Made by a program: the position numbers and the translations under genes. 64,000 bases of DNA from CAYOYK01 sp964408185 (GTDB lineage Bacteria > Bacillota > Clostridia > Christensenellales > Aristaeellaceae): assembly GCA_964408185.1 (NCBI GenBank), contig CAYOYK010000006.1, positions 11,409 through 75,408 on the forward strand. Direction: 5' to 3'. Each line of letters starts with the position of its first letter. The stretch's first letter is position 1. The notes beneath the pieces are model-generated. The model had not been told where the DNA came from. It made no database searches and saw only the letters and a list, made by a program, of their open reading frames with translations. Below, piece after piece: positions 52,658 through 60,856 of this stretch.

Positions 52658-53245
52658 ATGAAGGCTTTGTTTATCAACGCGTGTCTGCGCGGGAGGCCGT
52701 CCCGCACGCTGCGCCTCTGCGAGGCGTTCTGGCAGGAGGCGGCCAAGTATGGCGTGCAGCCCCAAACGGTCGATCTGGCCGCGCTGCGCCTTGCGCCCTA
52801 CACAGCTGACGACGTGGCGGCCCGCGAGCGTGATATTGAGGCGCAGGCTTGGGCCGCGCCGCGCTTCCGCCTTGCGCGGGAGCTGGCCGAGGCGGAACTT
52901 GTACTGATTGGCGCGCCATACTGGGATTTGTCGTTTCCCGCCGCGCTCAAAACGTATATTGAGCACGTGTGCGTGCGCGGGATCACCTTTCGCTACCGCG
53001 AGGACGGCGCGCTGCTGGGCCTGTGCCGCGCGCCGCGCGCCCTCTACCTGACCACGGCGGGCGGAGCAATCGGCGCGAACGACTGCGGTACGGAATACCT
53101 GCGCGCGGTGCTGGCCATGCTGGGCATCCCTCGGCTGGATGCGATACGCGCCGAGGGCTTGGATATCGACGGCAACGACGCGGACGCGATACTCTCCGCC
53201 GCGCAGGAGCAGGCGCGCGCCTTGGCGGGCAGCCTGCTTGGCTGA
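52658..53245 (+). CDS. Flavodoxin-fold NAD(P)H-dependent FMN reductase / quinone reductase
   Basis: 195 residues from ATG 52658 (AAAGGA site). KALFINACLRGRPSRTLRL is the FMN phosphate loop, LVLIGAPYWDLSFPAALKTYIEHV and LTTAGGAIG the flavodoxin-fold signatures of the azoreductase/NQO group. Last gene of the operon; NAD use fits the neighbouring salvage genes, but the substrate is open. Confidence 0.88.
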   Translation: MKALFINACLRGRPSRTLRLCEAFWQEAAKYGVQPQTVDLAALRLAPYTADDVAARERDIEAQAWAAPRFRLARELAEAELVLIGAPYWDLSFPAALKTYIEHVCVRGITFRYREDGALLGLCRAPRALYLTTAGGAIGANDCGTEYLRAVLAMLGIPRLDAIRAEGLDIDGNDADAILSAAQEQARALAGSLLG

Positions 53246-53262
53246 ACAGACAGGCAAACGGA

Positions 53263-53292
53263 CGCCCCTCCGAGCCATGGCTTGGAGGGGCG
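53263..53292. terminator. Hairpin terminator between nucleotidase operon and degV
   Basis: 14-base stem CGCCCCTCCGAGCC / GGCTTGGAGGGGCG with two-base loop; T-tract weak on the plus strand. Confidence 0.65.
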
Positions 53293-53310
53293 AAGTATTT
53301 ACGTCTGTTG

Positions 53311-54198
53311 CTATTCCGTGCGCCGACCGCCCCAGAAGAACAGGGCGACCGTACCCGGCCCGGTGTGGCTGCCGATGGTCGTGCCAACATAGTTGATGAG
53401 CACCTTGCCATCTAGGTGGGGGAAAGCCTCCTCAACCATGCTCGCCACCGTCTGCGCGTCCTCCAAGCAGTTGGAGTGCGAAATGTAGCATTTGCCGTTG
53501 TAGTCCGCGCCGCCGACCGCGTTTTCCTCCATGCGGGCAACGATCTCGCGGATGACCTTTTTCTTGGTCCGCACCTTCATGCGGGGGATCAATCGTCCCA
53601 GATTGTCCATGTTCAGCAGCGGGCAGATGCCAAGCAGCTTGCCAAACATGCCGGCAGTCTTGGAAATACGGCCGCCCTTAATGTAAAAATCCAGATCGGT
53701 GGAGAAGAACCAGTGGTGCAGATCCAGCCGATTTGCCTCCGCCCAGTCCTTCAGCTCGTCAATTCCCATGCCGCCGTCGCGCAGATCGGCCAAATGGTCC
53801 ATCAGCAGGCCGTAGCCGGAGGACGCGCCGAGAGAATCCACAATGTAGATTTTGCGATCCGGGTACTTGGACATCAGGTTTTCCTTGGCGATGTTGGCGG
53901 AGTTGATCACGCCGGAAATGCCGGAGGACAGACAGACGTGAAGCACATCCAGCCCGGCGTCCAAAAAGGTCTTGAAATGGGCTTCAAACTCATCGGAGTT
54001 GACCTGCGAGGTGGTGGTGTCCCCACCGTCCGCCATGGCCTGATAGAAATCGGGGAAGGACATGCTTTGGCCCAGATCGTCCGCGTACTGCTTGCCGTTT
54101 AGGTAGTAGTGGAAGCAAATGTAGCGGATATCCCGTTCGGCAAAATGCTCCTTGGACAGATCGGCGGTAGAACAGCAGCTTAGCACATAGTTGCTCAT
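53311..54198 (-). CDS. DegV family fatty-acid-binding protein
   Basis: 295 residues from ATG 54198 (GAAGGTGAT site; TTG 54201 is less likely). DegV/FakB proteins bind a fatty acid for phosphorylation by FakA. Visible segments: TTSQVN after the first strand, VCLSSGISGVINSA and DLDFYIKGGRISKTAG, and KVRTKKKVI. No fakA gene is nearby. Monocistronic. Confidence 0.92.
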   Translation of the reverse strand: MSNYVLSCCSTADLSKEHFAERDIRYICFHYYLNGKQYADDLGQSMSFPDFYQAMADGGDTTTSQVNSDEFEAHFKTFLDAGLDVLHVCLSSGISGVINSANIAKENLMSKYPDRKIYIVDSLGASSGYGLLMDHLADLRDGGMGIDELKDWAEANRLDLHHWFFSTDLDFYIKGGRISKTAGMFGKLLGICPLLNMDNLGRLIPRMKVRTKKKVIREIVARMEENAVGGADYNGKCYISHSNCLEDAQTVASMVEEAFPHLDGKVLINYVGTTIGSHTGPGTVALFFWGGRRTE

Positions 54199-54245
54199 CA
54201 AATCACCTTCTTTGTAAAAGTGCGGCGGATAGAATCCGCATTTCT

Positions 54246-54274
54246 ATCATAGCCGATTTCAGGCGGAAAAGCAA
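54246..54274 (-). promoter_or_regulatory. degV promoter
   Basis: TTGCTT (54269-54274) and TATGAT (54246-54251), 17-base spacer. Confidence 0.65.
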
Positions 54275-54303
54275 CCGCCGCGCTTGAAATTTACTTGCGA
54301 GAG

Positions 54304-54337
54304 CAACAAAAAAACGCAAAGCCATGCCTTGCGTTTT
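54304..54337 (-). terminator. Terminator of rplU-prp-rpmA
   Basis: AAAACGCAA/TTGCGTTTT stem with nine-base loop and TTTTTTTG tract on the minus strand, 14 bases after the rpmA stop. Confidence 0.88.
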
Positions 54338-54351
54338 AGAGGAACTGCGGG

Positions 54352-54648
54352 TTACTGCGCAGCCACGTTCTCCGTGGGATAGACGCTGACCTGCTTTTTA
54401 TCGCGGCCCTTGCGCTCGAAGCGCACAACGCCGTCCACCTTGGCGAACAGAGTGTCATCCTTGCCGATGCCGACGTTCAGACCCGGATGGATCGCCGTGC
54501 CGCGCTGCCGCACCAGAATGTTGCCAGCCAGAGAAAACTGACCGTCCGCGCGCTTGGGTCCAAGGCGCTTGCTTTCGCTGTCGCGCCCGTTACGGGTGGA
54601 GCCCATTCCCTTTTTGTGAGCGAAGAACTGCAAATTGAGCTTCAACAT
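54352..54648 (-). CDS. rpmA: 50S ribosomal protein L27 with Prp-cleaved leader
   Basis: 98 residues. Starts MLKLNLQFFAHKKGMGST: the first nine residues, MLKLNLQFF, are the Firmicutes-type leader removed by Prp protease before A-H-K-K-G. Body GRDSESKRLGPKRADGQ and QRGTAIHPGLNVGIGKDDTLFA is standard L27. Confidence 0.98.
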   Translation of the reverse strand: MLKLNLQFFAHKKGMGSTRNGRDSESKRLGPKRADGQFSLAGNILVRQRGTAIHPGLNVGIGKDDTLFAKVDGVVRFERKGRDKKQVSVYPTENVAAQ

Positions 54649-54650
54649 GG

Positions 54651-54986
54651 TTATATCCCTCCATCGAATAGCATTACTTGTTTGGGGTATGCCTGCGCCA
54701 AATCGCGGTATCCCTGCACGGCTGTGCGCAGGATGATGTCCGCGTCGTGCGCGGCTTGGGGCGTAAGCGCGTCGGGGAGCCGAATGTCCATCCTTCCGTC
54801 GTTCTCGTTCATTTGCACGAGGGGCGGAACGCCGGCCACGGCTTCCAGCGCGTTGACACAGGTGGTGGCGAGGCAGCTAACGGCGGCGCATACGATGTCC
54901 CTGCCGCTTTGGGCGTAACCCGCATGCCCGTCCACCGTGAGCCCGACCGCTCGACCGCCTGCGTAGATTGCTGAAACGCGGGTCAT
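54651..54986 (-). CDS. prp: Ribosomal-processing cysteine protease Prp
   Basis: 111 residues of the YsxB/Prp family, which cleaves the L27 leader. Catalytic His in DGHAGYAQSG and Cys in RDIVCAAVS are about a dozen residues apart, as in the family. ATG overlaps the rplU stop; it ends two bases before rpmA. Standard rplU-prp-rpmA order. Confidence 0.95.
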   Translation of the reverse strand: MTRVSAIYAGGRAVGLTVDGHAGYAQSGRDIVCAAVSCLATTCVNALEAVAGVPPLVQMNENDGRMDIRLPDALTPQAAHDADIILRTAVQGYRDLAQAYPKQVMLFDGGI

Positions 54987-55291
54987 CAGCCGATCGCGGT
55001 GATTTCCACCTTGGTGTAGGGCTGACGGTGACCAGCCTTGCGGTGATAGTTCTTCTTGCTCTTGTACTTGTAGATGAGGATCTTCTCGCCCTTGGTCTGC
55101 GCGATGACCTTGCCCTCTACCTTCGCGCCGTCCACCAGCGGAGAACCCACCTTGATGCTCTCGTCGTCGCCCACCATCAACACGTCGAAGCTAACGGTCG
55201 ATTCAGGTTCTTGGTCCAGTTTTTCCACGTAGATCACGTCGCCCTTGGTTACGCGATACTGCTTGCCACCCGATACGATTACGGCATACAT
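54986..55291 (-). CDS. rplU: 50S ribosomal protein L21
   Basis: 101 residues from ATG 55291 (AGGAGGTG site): MYAVIVSGGKQYRVTKGDVIYVEKL ... KSKKNYHRKAGHRQPYTKVEI, a full L21. Confidence 0.98.
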   Translation of the reverse strand: MYAVIVSGGKQYRVTKGDVIYVEKLDQEPESTVSFDVLMVGDDESIKVGSPLVDGAKVEGKVIAQTKGEKILIYKYKSKKNYHRKAGHRQPYTKVEITAIG

Positions 55292-55371
55292 GGCTAAGCA
55301 CCTCCTGTTGATACTCGCCAAGCGTGAGGCGGCGCCCGAAGGCACGCTTAAACCCCGCTTGAGCGGCTTAC
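55292..55371 (-). ncRNA. rplU leader, candidate L21 autoregulatory leader
   Basis: About 80-base untranslated leader with CCGCTCAAGCGG near the start and AAGCGTG/CACGCTT closing a CTTCGGG-rich stem. Position and form suit the L21 leader class of Firmicutes, but I cannot run a covariance model. Confidence 0.5.
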
Positions 55372-55377
55372 CGAAGC

Positions 55378-55406
55378 AGGATAGCACGTCAAGCGGGGTT
55401 TGTCAA
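55378..55406 (-). promoter_or_regulatory. rplU promoter
   Basis: TTGACA (55401-55406) and TATCCT (55378-55383), 17-base spacer with extended TG. Confidence 0.82.
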
Positions 55407-55441
55407 GCATTTGAGCGGATTTATCGGCGGGGCAAACGGAA

Positions 55442-56335
55442 TCAATAGCTCAGCGTAAACTTGCCCTCCGCGACGCCATCCACCATGCTCAGCTCAATCA
55501 GCGTGGTCAGAGGGATGCTTGTAAAGAACACGGTATTGCCGTCGCTCAGCTCCACCTTCATATCCCACATTTCAGCCGCGGAGGAGGCGTAGGGGCCGCC
55601 CAAAAAGCTGATGGACATCCATTTGCCCGCGTCCAGCTTGGGATCGGCATATTGCGCAAGGATATTGTCGCCCCAGCCCTCGCCGTCGGAGGGGATCACA
55701 TAGATCCCGGTCACGGTCGCGGACGAGTCGTTGTGGAAGTTGAAATCCGCGGGGTGGCGATCGAGGGACAGCACGTGCAGCGAGCCTTGCGTCTCCATAC
55801 CGAGGCCCTCGCCATAGTCCATGATGTTGGTCTCAATCAGCTTGAGGCTGATGGCGCCGACAGGCACAACATAGGTAACGAGCAGGTTGATCGGCTCGTC
55901 AGGGTAGACGTAGATCGGCCACGCGAAGGGCTGCACATGCTTGCCGATCACGCCGTAGATGACGGACGGCAGATGATAGACGGGCGCGGAGCCGTCCGGG
56001 TCCTCCAAGAGGATGAAATCGTAGTCGGTCAGGCTGATGCCGTCCGCGAACGCTTTGTTGGCGGCGACGGACAAATCGACCGCGACCCGCATCGTGCCGT
56101 CGTCCTCGGCGTAATAGTTGACGCTGTTCACGGAAAAATCAATGATGCCGGGCACTGATACGCGTTCACCGATCGAAAAAGGGGTACAGTCGGCAGGATA
56201 GCGCTCCGCGATGATCTGGTATACCTGCTGCAACGCCTCGTCGCTGCTGGACATCGACTCTGCCGACGCGCACAGGGGCAGCGCGACGGCCAACGCCAAG
56301 ACCATGCAAAAGGCGGTACGGAACCAATGCTTCAT
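55442..56335 (-). CDS. Unrecognised secreted protein
   Basis: 297 residues; signal peptide MKHWFRTAFCMVLALAVALPLCASA, then a soluble, beta-rich, acidic protein (YYAEDDGTMRVAVDLSVA, DYDFILLEDPDGSAPVYHLPS, YPDEPINLLVTYVVPVGA, KVELSDGNTVFFTSIPLTTL). No family recognised. If cut at ASA it would be free or loosely wall-bound. GGAGGG site. Its promoter carries a strong palindrome, suggesting specific control. Confidence 0.8.
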   Translation of the reverse strand: MKHWFRTAFCMVLALAVALPLCASAESMSSSDEALQQVYQIIAERYPADCTPFSIGERVSVPGIIDFSVNSVNYYAEDDGTMRVAVDLSVAANKAFADGISLTDYDFILLEDPDGSAPVYHLPSVIYGVIGKHVQPFAWPIYVYPDEPINLLVTYVVPVGAISLKLIETNIMDYGEGLGMETQGSLHVLSLDRHPADFNFHNDSSATVTGIYVIPSDGEGWGDNILAQYADPKLDAGKWMSISFLGGPYASSAAEMWDMKVELSDGNTVFFTSIPLTTLIELSMVDGVAEGKFTLSY

Positions 56336-56408
56336 ACGATTCCCTCCTGTTGGGTAGGATAATGCGCGTAGCAGTCACCAATAGCTTGTAACGCGCGTCT
56401 TTGTACAC

Positions 56409-56436
56409 AGTATAGCACATTTGACAGGGCTGTCAA
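56409..56436 (-). promoter_or_regulatory. Promoter of the secreted protein gene
   Basis: TTGACA (56431-56436) and TATACT (56409-56414), 16-base spacer. Confidence 0.75.
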
Positions 56437-56437
56437 A
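56420..56437. promoter_or_regulatory. Palindromic operator over the -35
   Basis: TTTGACAGGGCTGTCAAA: eight-base perfect arms around GG, covering the -35 and part of the spacer. Binding protein unknown. Confidence 0.6.
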
Positions 56438-56467
56438 GTGTTTCTTTTCCGGGAGGGCAGCGATCAC

Positions 56468-56495
56468 AACGGGGCCGATGATGATCGGCCCCGTT
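56468..56495 (-). terminator. araBAD terminator hairpin
   Basis: 12-base perfect stem AACGGGGCCGAT/ATCGGCCCCGTT with four-base loop, after araD on the minus strand; no T-tract. Confidence 0.65.
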
Positions 56496-56528
56496 GCTTG
56501 GGTGGGAGGGACGGGTACTCATGAATAC

Positions 56529-57230
56529 TTACTTTTGCCCGTAGTAGGCGTTAGGGCCGTGCTTGCGCAGAAAGTGCTTCTCCGCAATATAGTCCGGCAG
56601 CTCAGGGCGGGACTGCGCCTGCGGGAGGGCCTCGGTGTGCCATGCCATCATGGCGATCTCCTCCAGCGCGATGGCGTGCTGCACCGCGTCGGCCGCGCTT
56701 TTGCCCCACGCAAAGGGCCCGTGGGAGCGCGCCAGCACGGCGGGCGTGTGCGTCGGGTCGATGCCGTTGGCTTCAAACAGCGCGGCGATCACGCGGCCTG
56801 TTTCCAGCTCATAGGCCGTATCGACCTCGTCGGGGGTCAAATCGCGCGTGATGGGCACCGGGCCGTGGAATGTATCCGCGTGCGTTGTGCCGTAGGCGGG
56901 AATCGCCCGGCCCGCCTGCGCCCACACGGTCGCCCAGCGGGAATGCGTGTGCACAACCCCGCCGATGTTGCCAAAACGGCGGTATAGCTCCGCGTGCGTG
57001 GGCGTATCGGTGGAGGGGTGCAGCTTTCCCTCCACCTGCTTGCCGTCCAAATCCATCACGACCATATCGTCTACGGTCAGGCGTTCATAGGGCACGCCGG
57101 AGGGCTTGATGACGAACAGCCCCTCCTTGCGGTCGATGCCGCTCACGTTGCCCCAAGTGAGCACCACCAGTCCGCTTTTGACGAGCAGCAGGTTCTGCTC
57201 AAAGACTTCCTGCTTGAGAGATTGCAGCAT
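56529..57230 (-). CDS. araD: L-ribulose-5-phosphate 4-epimerase
   Basis: 233 residues of the class II aldolase fold; converts L-ribulose-5-phosphate to D-xylulose-5-phosphate. TWGNVSGIDR, DGKQVEGKLHPSTDTPTH, the zinc histidines in VVHTHSRWA, and later SHGPFAWGK are present. GGAGGCG site. Last gene of araBAD. Confidence 0.95.
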   Translation of the reverse strand: MLQSLKQEVFEQNLLLVKSGLVVLTWGNVSGIDRKEGLFVIKPSGVPYERLTVDDMVVMDLDGKQVEGKLHPSTDTPTHAELYRRFGNIGGVVHTHSRWATVWAQAGRAIPAYGTTHADTFHGPVPITRDLTPDEVDTAYELETGRVIAALFEANGIDPTHTPAVLARSHGPFAWGKSAADAVQHAIALEEIAMMAWHTEALPQAQSRPELPDYIAEKHFLRKHGPNAYYGQK

Positions 57231-57239
57231 ACGCGCCTC

Positions 57240-58715
57240 CTACTTGAGCTTCCAAACGAGGTCGTTCCAAAGCAGTTCCTTTTGCAGCGCCTCGATGGTG
57301 GTATCCTTGCCGATGTGGATGTACTCGATGCCAAGGCACTCGCAGAAGTCCCGCATATGCTCCGCGTCCAGCTGATAGCTGAACACCGTGTGATGCGCGC
57401 CGCCGGCCAGAATCCACGCCTCGGCGGCGGTGCTCAGGCAGGGCAGGGGCTTCCACATCACGCGCGCAACGGGCAGGTTGGGCATATCCGCAAAGGGCGT
57501 GCAGGCCTCCACATCGTTTACGATCATGCGGAAGCGGTCGCCCATGTCAATCAGCGTCACCATGATCGCAGGGCCGTTGCCGGTGTTGAAGCACAGCCGC
57601 GCGGGGTCCTCGCGGTCGCCAATGCCCAGCGGATGCACCTCGATCCAAGGCCGGTCGGCGGCAATATCCGGGTCAACCTCCAGCATGTGCGCGCCCAGAA
57701 TGCCCTCGTTGGCGGGATCCATATGATAAGAGTAGTCCTCCATAAAGGCCGTGCCGCCGGGCAGGCCGCGCGCCATCAGCTTCATGACGCGATCCATGGC
57801 GGCCACCTTCCAATCGCCCTCGCCGCCGAAGCCGTAGCCCTTCGCCATCAGGTTCTGCGTCGCCAAGCCGGGGAGCTGCTTGAGCTGCTGCAAATCCTGG
57901 AACGTATCCGTAAAGCCGCCAAAGCCGCCCTCGGCCAGCATGCCCTCGATGGCAACCTCCATTTTGGCTTGGTAGCGAACGGACGCGAGGTGATCGGTGC
58001 GCAGGTCGTACTTCTCGGCGTATTCGGCCATTTTGGCGTCGATCTGCGCCTCGGTCACGGCGTTCACGCGGGCGATCACATCGCCCACGCCCCATGTATT
58101 CACGCTCCAGCCCAGCTTGCGCTCGGCCTCCACCTTGTCGCCCTCGGTCACGGCGACCTCGCGCATATTGTCGCCGATGCGGCAGATCTTGAGCCGACGG
58201 CTTTCGGTCACGCCGATGGCGCTGCGCATCCAGTGCCCGATGCGGCCGCGAATACCCGCGTCCTCCCAATGCCCGGCGATGACTTTGCGCGGCAGTCGCA
58301 GCCGCGCGCAAATGAAGCCATGCTCGCGGTCGCCGTGAGCGGACTGGTTGAGGTTCATGTAGTCCATGTCGATGCCGTTCCACGGGATGTCCCGGCTGAA
58401 CTGGGTGTTCCAGTGCAGGTAGGGTTTTTGCAGGCGGCTCAGGCCGCTGATCCACATCTTGCTGGGGGAGAAGGTGTGCATCCACGCGATGATTCCGGCG
58501 CAGCGCTCGTCCGCGTTGGCCTCCAGAATGACCTTGGTAATGGACTCGCTGTCCAGCATCGCGCCCTTGAACACGATGTTGCCGACGATCGCGTCGTCCT
58601 GATTGAGCGCGTCGGTCATGACGCGGCAATGCTCCTCCTCCTGACGGATGCAATCGTCGCCATAGAGGGCCTGCGTGCCGCAGAGGAACCAGAAATCGTA
58701 CTGCTTGAGCTTCAT
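57240..58715 (-). CDS. araA: L-arabinose isomerase
   Basis: 491 residues, full length. Interconverts L-arabinose and L-ribulose. FWFLCGTQALYG, HTFSPSKMWI, GFGGEGDWKVAA, FMEDYSYHMDP (metal ligand region) and AGGAHHTVFSYQL (metal histidine) are conserved. GAAAGGA site. Nine bases before araD. Confidence 0.96.
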   Translation of the reverse strand: MKLKQYDFWFLCGTQALYGDDCIRQEEEHCRVMTDALNQDDAIVGNIVFKGAMLDSESITKVILEANADERCAGIIAWMHTFSPSKMWISGLSRLQKPYLHWNTQFSRDIPWNGIDMDYMNLNQSAHGDREHGFICARLRLPRKVIAGHWEDAGIRGRIGHWMRSAIGVTESRRLKICRIGDNMREVAVTEGDKVEAERKLGWSVNTWGVGDVIARVNAVTEAQIDAKMAEYAEKYDLRTDHLASVRYQAKMEVAIEGMLAEGGFGGFTDTFQDLQQLKQLPGLATQNLMAKGYGFGGEGDWKVAAMDRVMKLMARGLPGGTAFMEDYSYHMDPANEGILGAHMLEVDPDIAADRPWIEVHPLGIGDREDPARLCFNTGNGPAIMVTLIDMGDRFRMIVNDVEACTPFADMPNLPVARVMWKPLPCLSTAAEAWILAGGAHHTVFSYQLDAEHMRDFCECLGIEYIHIGKDTTIEALQKELLWNDLVWKLK

Positions 58716-58823
58716 AAGGGGTGCGTCCTTTCTATATACAAGAGGGTGGGCGGCTCACCGCTGCGTTGCGCTTGGTCGGGTGCGCCGCTGTGCTTGCTTT
58801 TTTTAGGAAAGATGGCTGATTGC

Positions 58824-60410
58824 TCAGCTGCCGCCGCGCAGGCTGGCCACGGCGGCCTTCTCGATGGGCAGGCCCTCGCGGAAGCGATCCAGATAGGCCG
58901 CGAAGCCCTGCTCGCCGTCCGCCTGCGGCGCGAGCGTCACGCCGGACTGCCCTGCAAACACGTGCTTCTCCAGATAGGTCTCCAGCGGCTCGCCGGATTG
59001 TGCCGCGCGGTACTGCGCCAGCAGCGCCATGCCCCACGCGCCGCCCTCGCCCGCTGTTTCCATCACGCTGACGGGGCTGTGGATCGCGTCGGCCAAGAGC
59101 TGCTGGCCCACGCCCGGCGTTTTGAACAGCCCGCCGTGCCCGAAAACGCGCTCGATGCTCACGCGCTCCTGCCGCAGGATGTCCATGCCCAGCGCGAGCG
59201 TTGCCAGCGAGGCGTACAGGTGCGTGCGCATCAGGTTGGCAAGCGTCAGCTTTGCGTCCGGAAGGCGCATCAGCAGCGGCCGCCCGGCCTCCAAGCCCGT
59301 GATGGGCTCGCCGGAATAGTAGTTGTAGGCCAACAGCCCGCCACAGTCCGCGTCGCCCTCAAGCGCCTTGCGGTACAGCGTGCCATAGAGCGCGTCCGGC
59401 TCAAGCGGGTTGCCGGTCAGCGCGGAAAACTCGCCAAACAGGCTTACCCACGCGTTGAGATCGGACGAGCAGTTGTTGCAATGCACCATGGCGACGGGCT
59501 TGCCCGTTGGCGTTGTGACCATGTCAATTTCGGGGTAGTAGCTCCGCATGGGCTTTTCCAGCACGACCATGGCGAAGATGGACGTGCCTGCCGATATGTT
59601 GCCCGTGCGCTCGGCCACGCTGTTGGTGGCGGTCATGCCCGTGCCCGCGTCGCCCTCCGGCGGGCAGAGAGGAATGCCCGCTTGCAGCCTGCCGCTGGGG
59701 TCGAGCCGCTTGGCGCCCTCGGCGGTCAGCAGGCCGGCCTCCGCGCCCGCGCTCAGCGGCGCAGGCAGCAGATCGGCCAGCCTCCAGCCGCAGCCGTCCG
59801 TCAGCTTGTCAAACGAGCGCAGCATGGCCGCGTCGTACCCGCCCGACGCGCTGTCAATGGGGAACATGCCCGACGCGTCGCCAACGCCCAGCACTTTTTT
59901 GCCCGTGAGCTGCCAGTGCACATACCCGGCCAGCGTGGTCAAAAAGGAGATCCGTCCTACGTGCTCCTCGCGGTTCAGCAGCGCCTGATACACATGCGCG
60001 ACGCTCCACCGCTGGGGCACGTTGAACCGAAAGGCCTCGCTCAGCGCGCGGGCGGCCTCGTCGGTCATGGTGTTGCGCCAAGTGCGAAACGGGACGAGCA
60101 GGGCGTTGTTTTTATCAAAGGCAAGGTAGCCGTGCATCATGGCGCTCACGCCGATGGCGGCCACGCGGGTTAGCTGCGTGCCAAAGCGACGATTTACATC
60201 CTCGTTCAAATCGCGGTAGCAGGCTTGCAAGCCGCTCCACACCTCATCCAGGCTGTACGTCCACACGCCGTTTTCCAAGTGATTCTCCCAAGTGTGGCTG
60301 CCGGACGCGATGGGGCGGCTCTGCTCGTCTACAAGCACGGCCTTGATGCGCGTGGAGCCAAGCTCGATGCCCAGCGCGGCCTTTTGCAGCAGGGTTTGCG
60401 GGTCTGACAT
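58824..60410 (-). CDS. araB: Ribulokinase (FGGY family)
   Basis: 528 residues. Phosphorylates L-ribulose at O5. IELGSTRIKAVLVDE is the N-terminal phosphate loop; GDASGMFPID supplies the catalytic Asp region; GTSIFAMVVLEK and FGHGGLFKTPGVGQQLLAD are in the ATP lobe. GGAGGAAGG site. First gene of araBAD; 108 bases separate it from araA. Assigned as ribulokinase rather than xylulokinase because of operon context. Confidence 0.9.
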   Translation of the reverse strand: MSDPQTLLQKAALGIELGSTRIKAVLVDEQSRPIASGSHTWENHLENGVWTYSLDEVWSGLQACYRDLNEDVNRRFGTQLTRVAAIGVSAMMHGYLAFDKNNALLVPFRTWRNTMTDEAARALSEAFRFNVPQRWSVAHVYQALLNREEHVGRISFLTTLAGYVHWQLTGKKVLGVGDASGMFPIDSASGGYDAAMLRSFDKLTDGCGWRLADLLPAPLSAGAEAGLLTAEGAKRLDPSGRLQAGIPLCPPEGDAGTGMTATNSVAERTGNISAGTSIFAMVVLEKPMRSYYPEIDMVTTPTGKPVAMVHCNNCSSDLNAWVSLFGEFSALTGNPLEPDALYGTLYRKALEGDADCGGLLAYNYYSGEPITGLEAGRPLLMRLPDAKLTLANLMRTHLYASLATLALGMDILRQERVSIERVFGHGGLFKTPGVGQQLLADAIHSPVSVMETAGEGGAWGMALLAQYRAAQSGEPLETYLEKHVFAGQSGVTLAPQADGEQGFAAYLDRFREGLPIEKAAVASLRGGS

Positions 60411-60446
60411 GGCGGTTCCTTCCTCCTCCGACTTGATGACGGGTCG

Positions 60447-60462
60447 ATTTGTACGTACAAAT
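60447..60462. promoter_or_regulatory. AraR-type operator
   Basis: ATTTGTACGTACAAAT, a perfect 16-base palindrome identical in form to the Gram-positive AraR site, placed just downstream of the -10 so that binding blocks transcription. AraR itself is not in this window. Confidence 0.9.
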
Positions 60463-60471
60463 TACAGCGCT

Positions 60472-60500
60472 ATTATAGCATAGACGCCTGCGTTTGCAAA
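60472..60500 (-). promoter_or_regulatory. araBAD promoter
   Basis: TTTGCA (60495-60500) and TATAAT (60472-60477), 17-base spacer. Confidence 0.78.
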
Positions 60501-60545
60501 GGGGATTTATCGCTTAAAATGGGTTGTTTTTTCCGGGCAGAACAA

Positions 60546-60571
60546 AAGCGCCGTCCGGCCGGACGGCGCTT
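60546..60571 (-). terminator. Terminator of the TrpXYZ-type operon
   Basis: Perfect 11-base stem AAGCGCCGTCC/GGACGGCGCTT with GGCC loop and TTTTGTT on the minus strand, about 290 bases after the ATPase stop. Confidence 0.82.
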
Positions 60572-60633
60572 AGTGTGTCAAAGGTGGCTGCGTCCGTTTT
60601 GCGACGCTTGCGCTATTCACCCGCTGCCTGTCC

Positions 60634-60734
60634 GCCGATGAAAAGCGAGTGTTGCTTCGCATCGCCACCATGGGCGCGCGGGCTGCTGAAGGAGGTATTC
60701 CTTTGGGGAACGCGGCTCGCCAAGCCCTCTCGCG
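60634..60734 (+). repeat. Dispersed intergenic repeat, copy 2
   Basis: Matches the reverse strand of 43641-43748. It fills most of the gap between the ATPase stop (60857) and the operon terminator; no gene is visible there. Confidence 0.6.
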
Positions 60735-60856
60735 CGGTTGTGACAAGCCAAGCGTTGCTTTGCGTTGCCCTGTGGGCTGCCGGACCGCGCGCCGCGCCTC
60801 ACGGGAGGCGGCGACAGCCGCAACACGCGCTTTTTGCCGCGCGAGAGCATTCTAGC

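Noticed and set aside
56994..60173. 1059-codon open frame antisense to araBAD
   Set aside because: Spans three genuine genes on the other strand and has no recognisable domain or start context.
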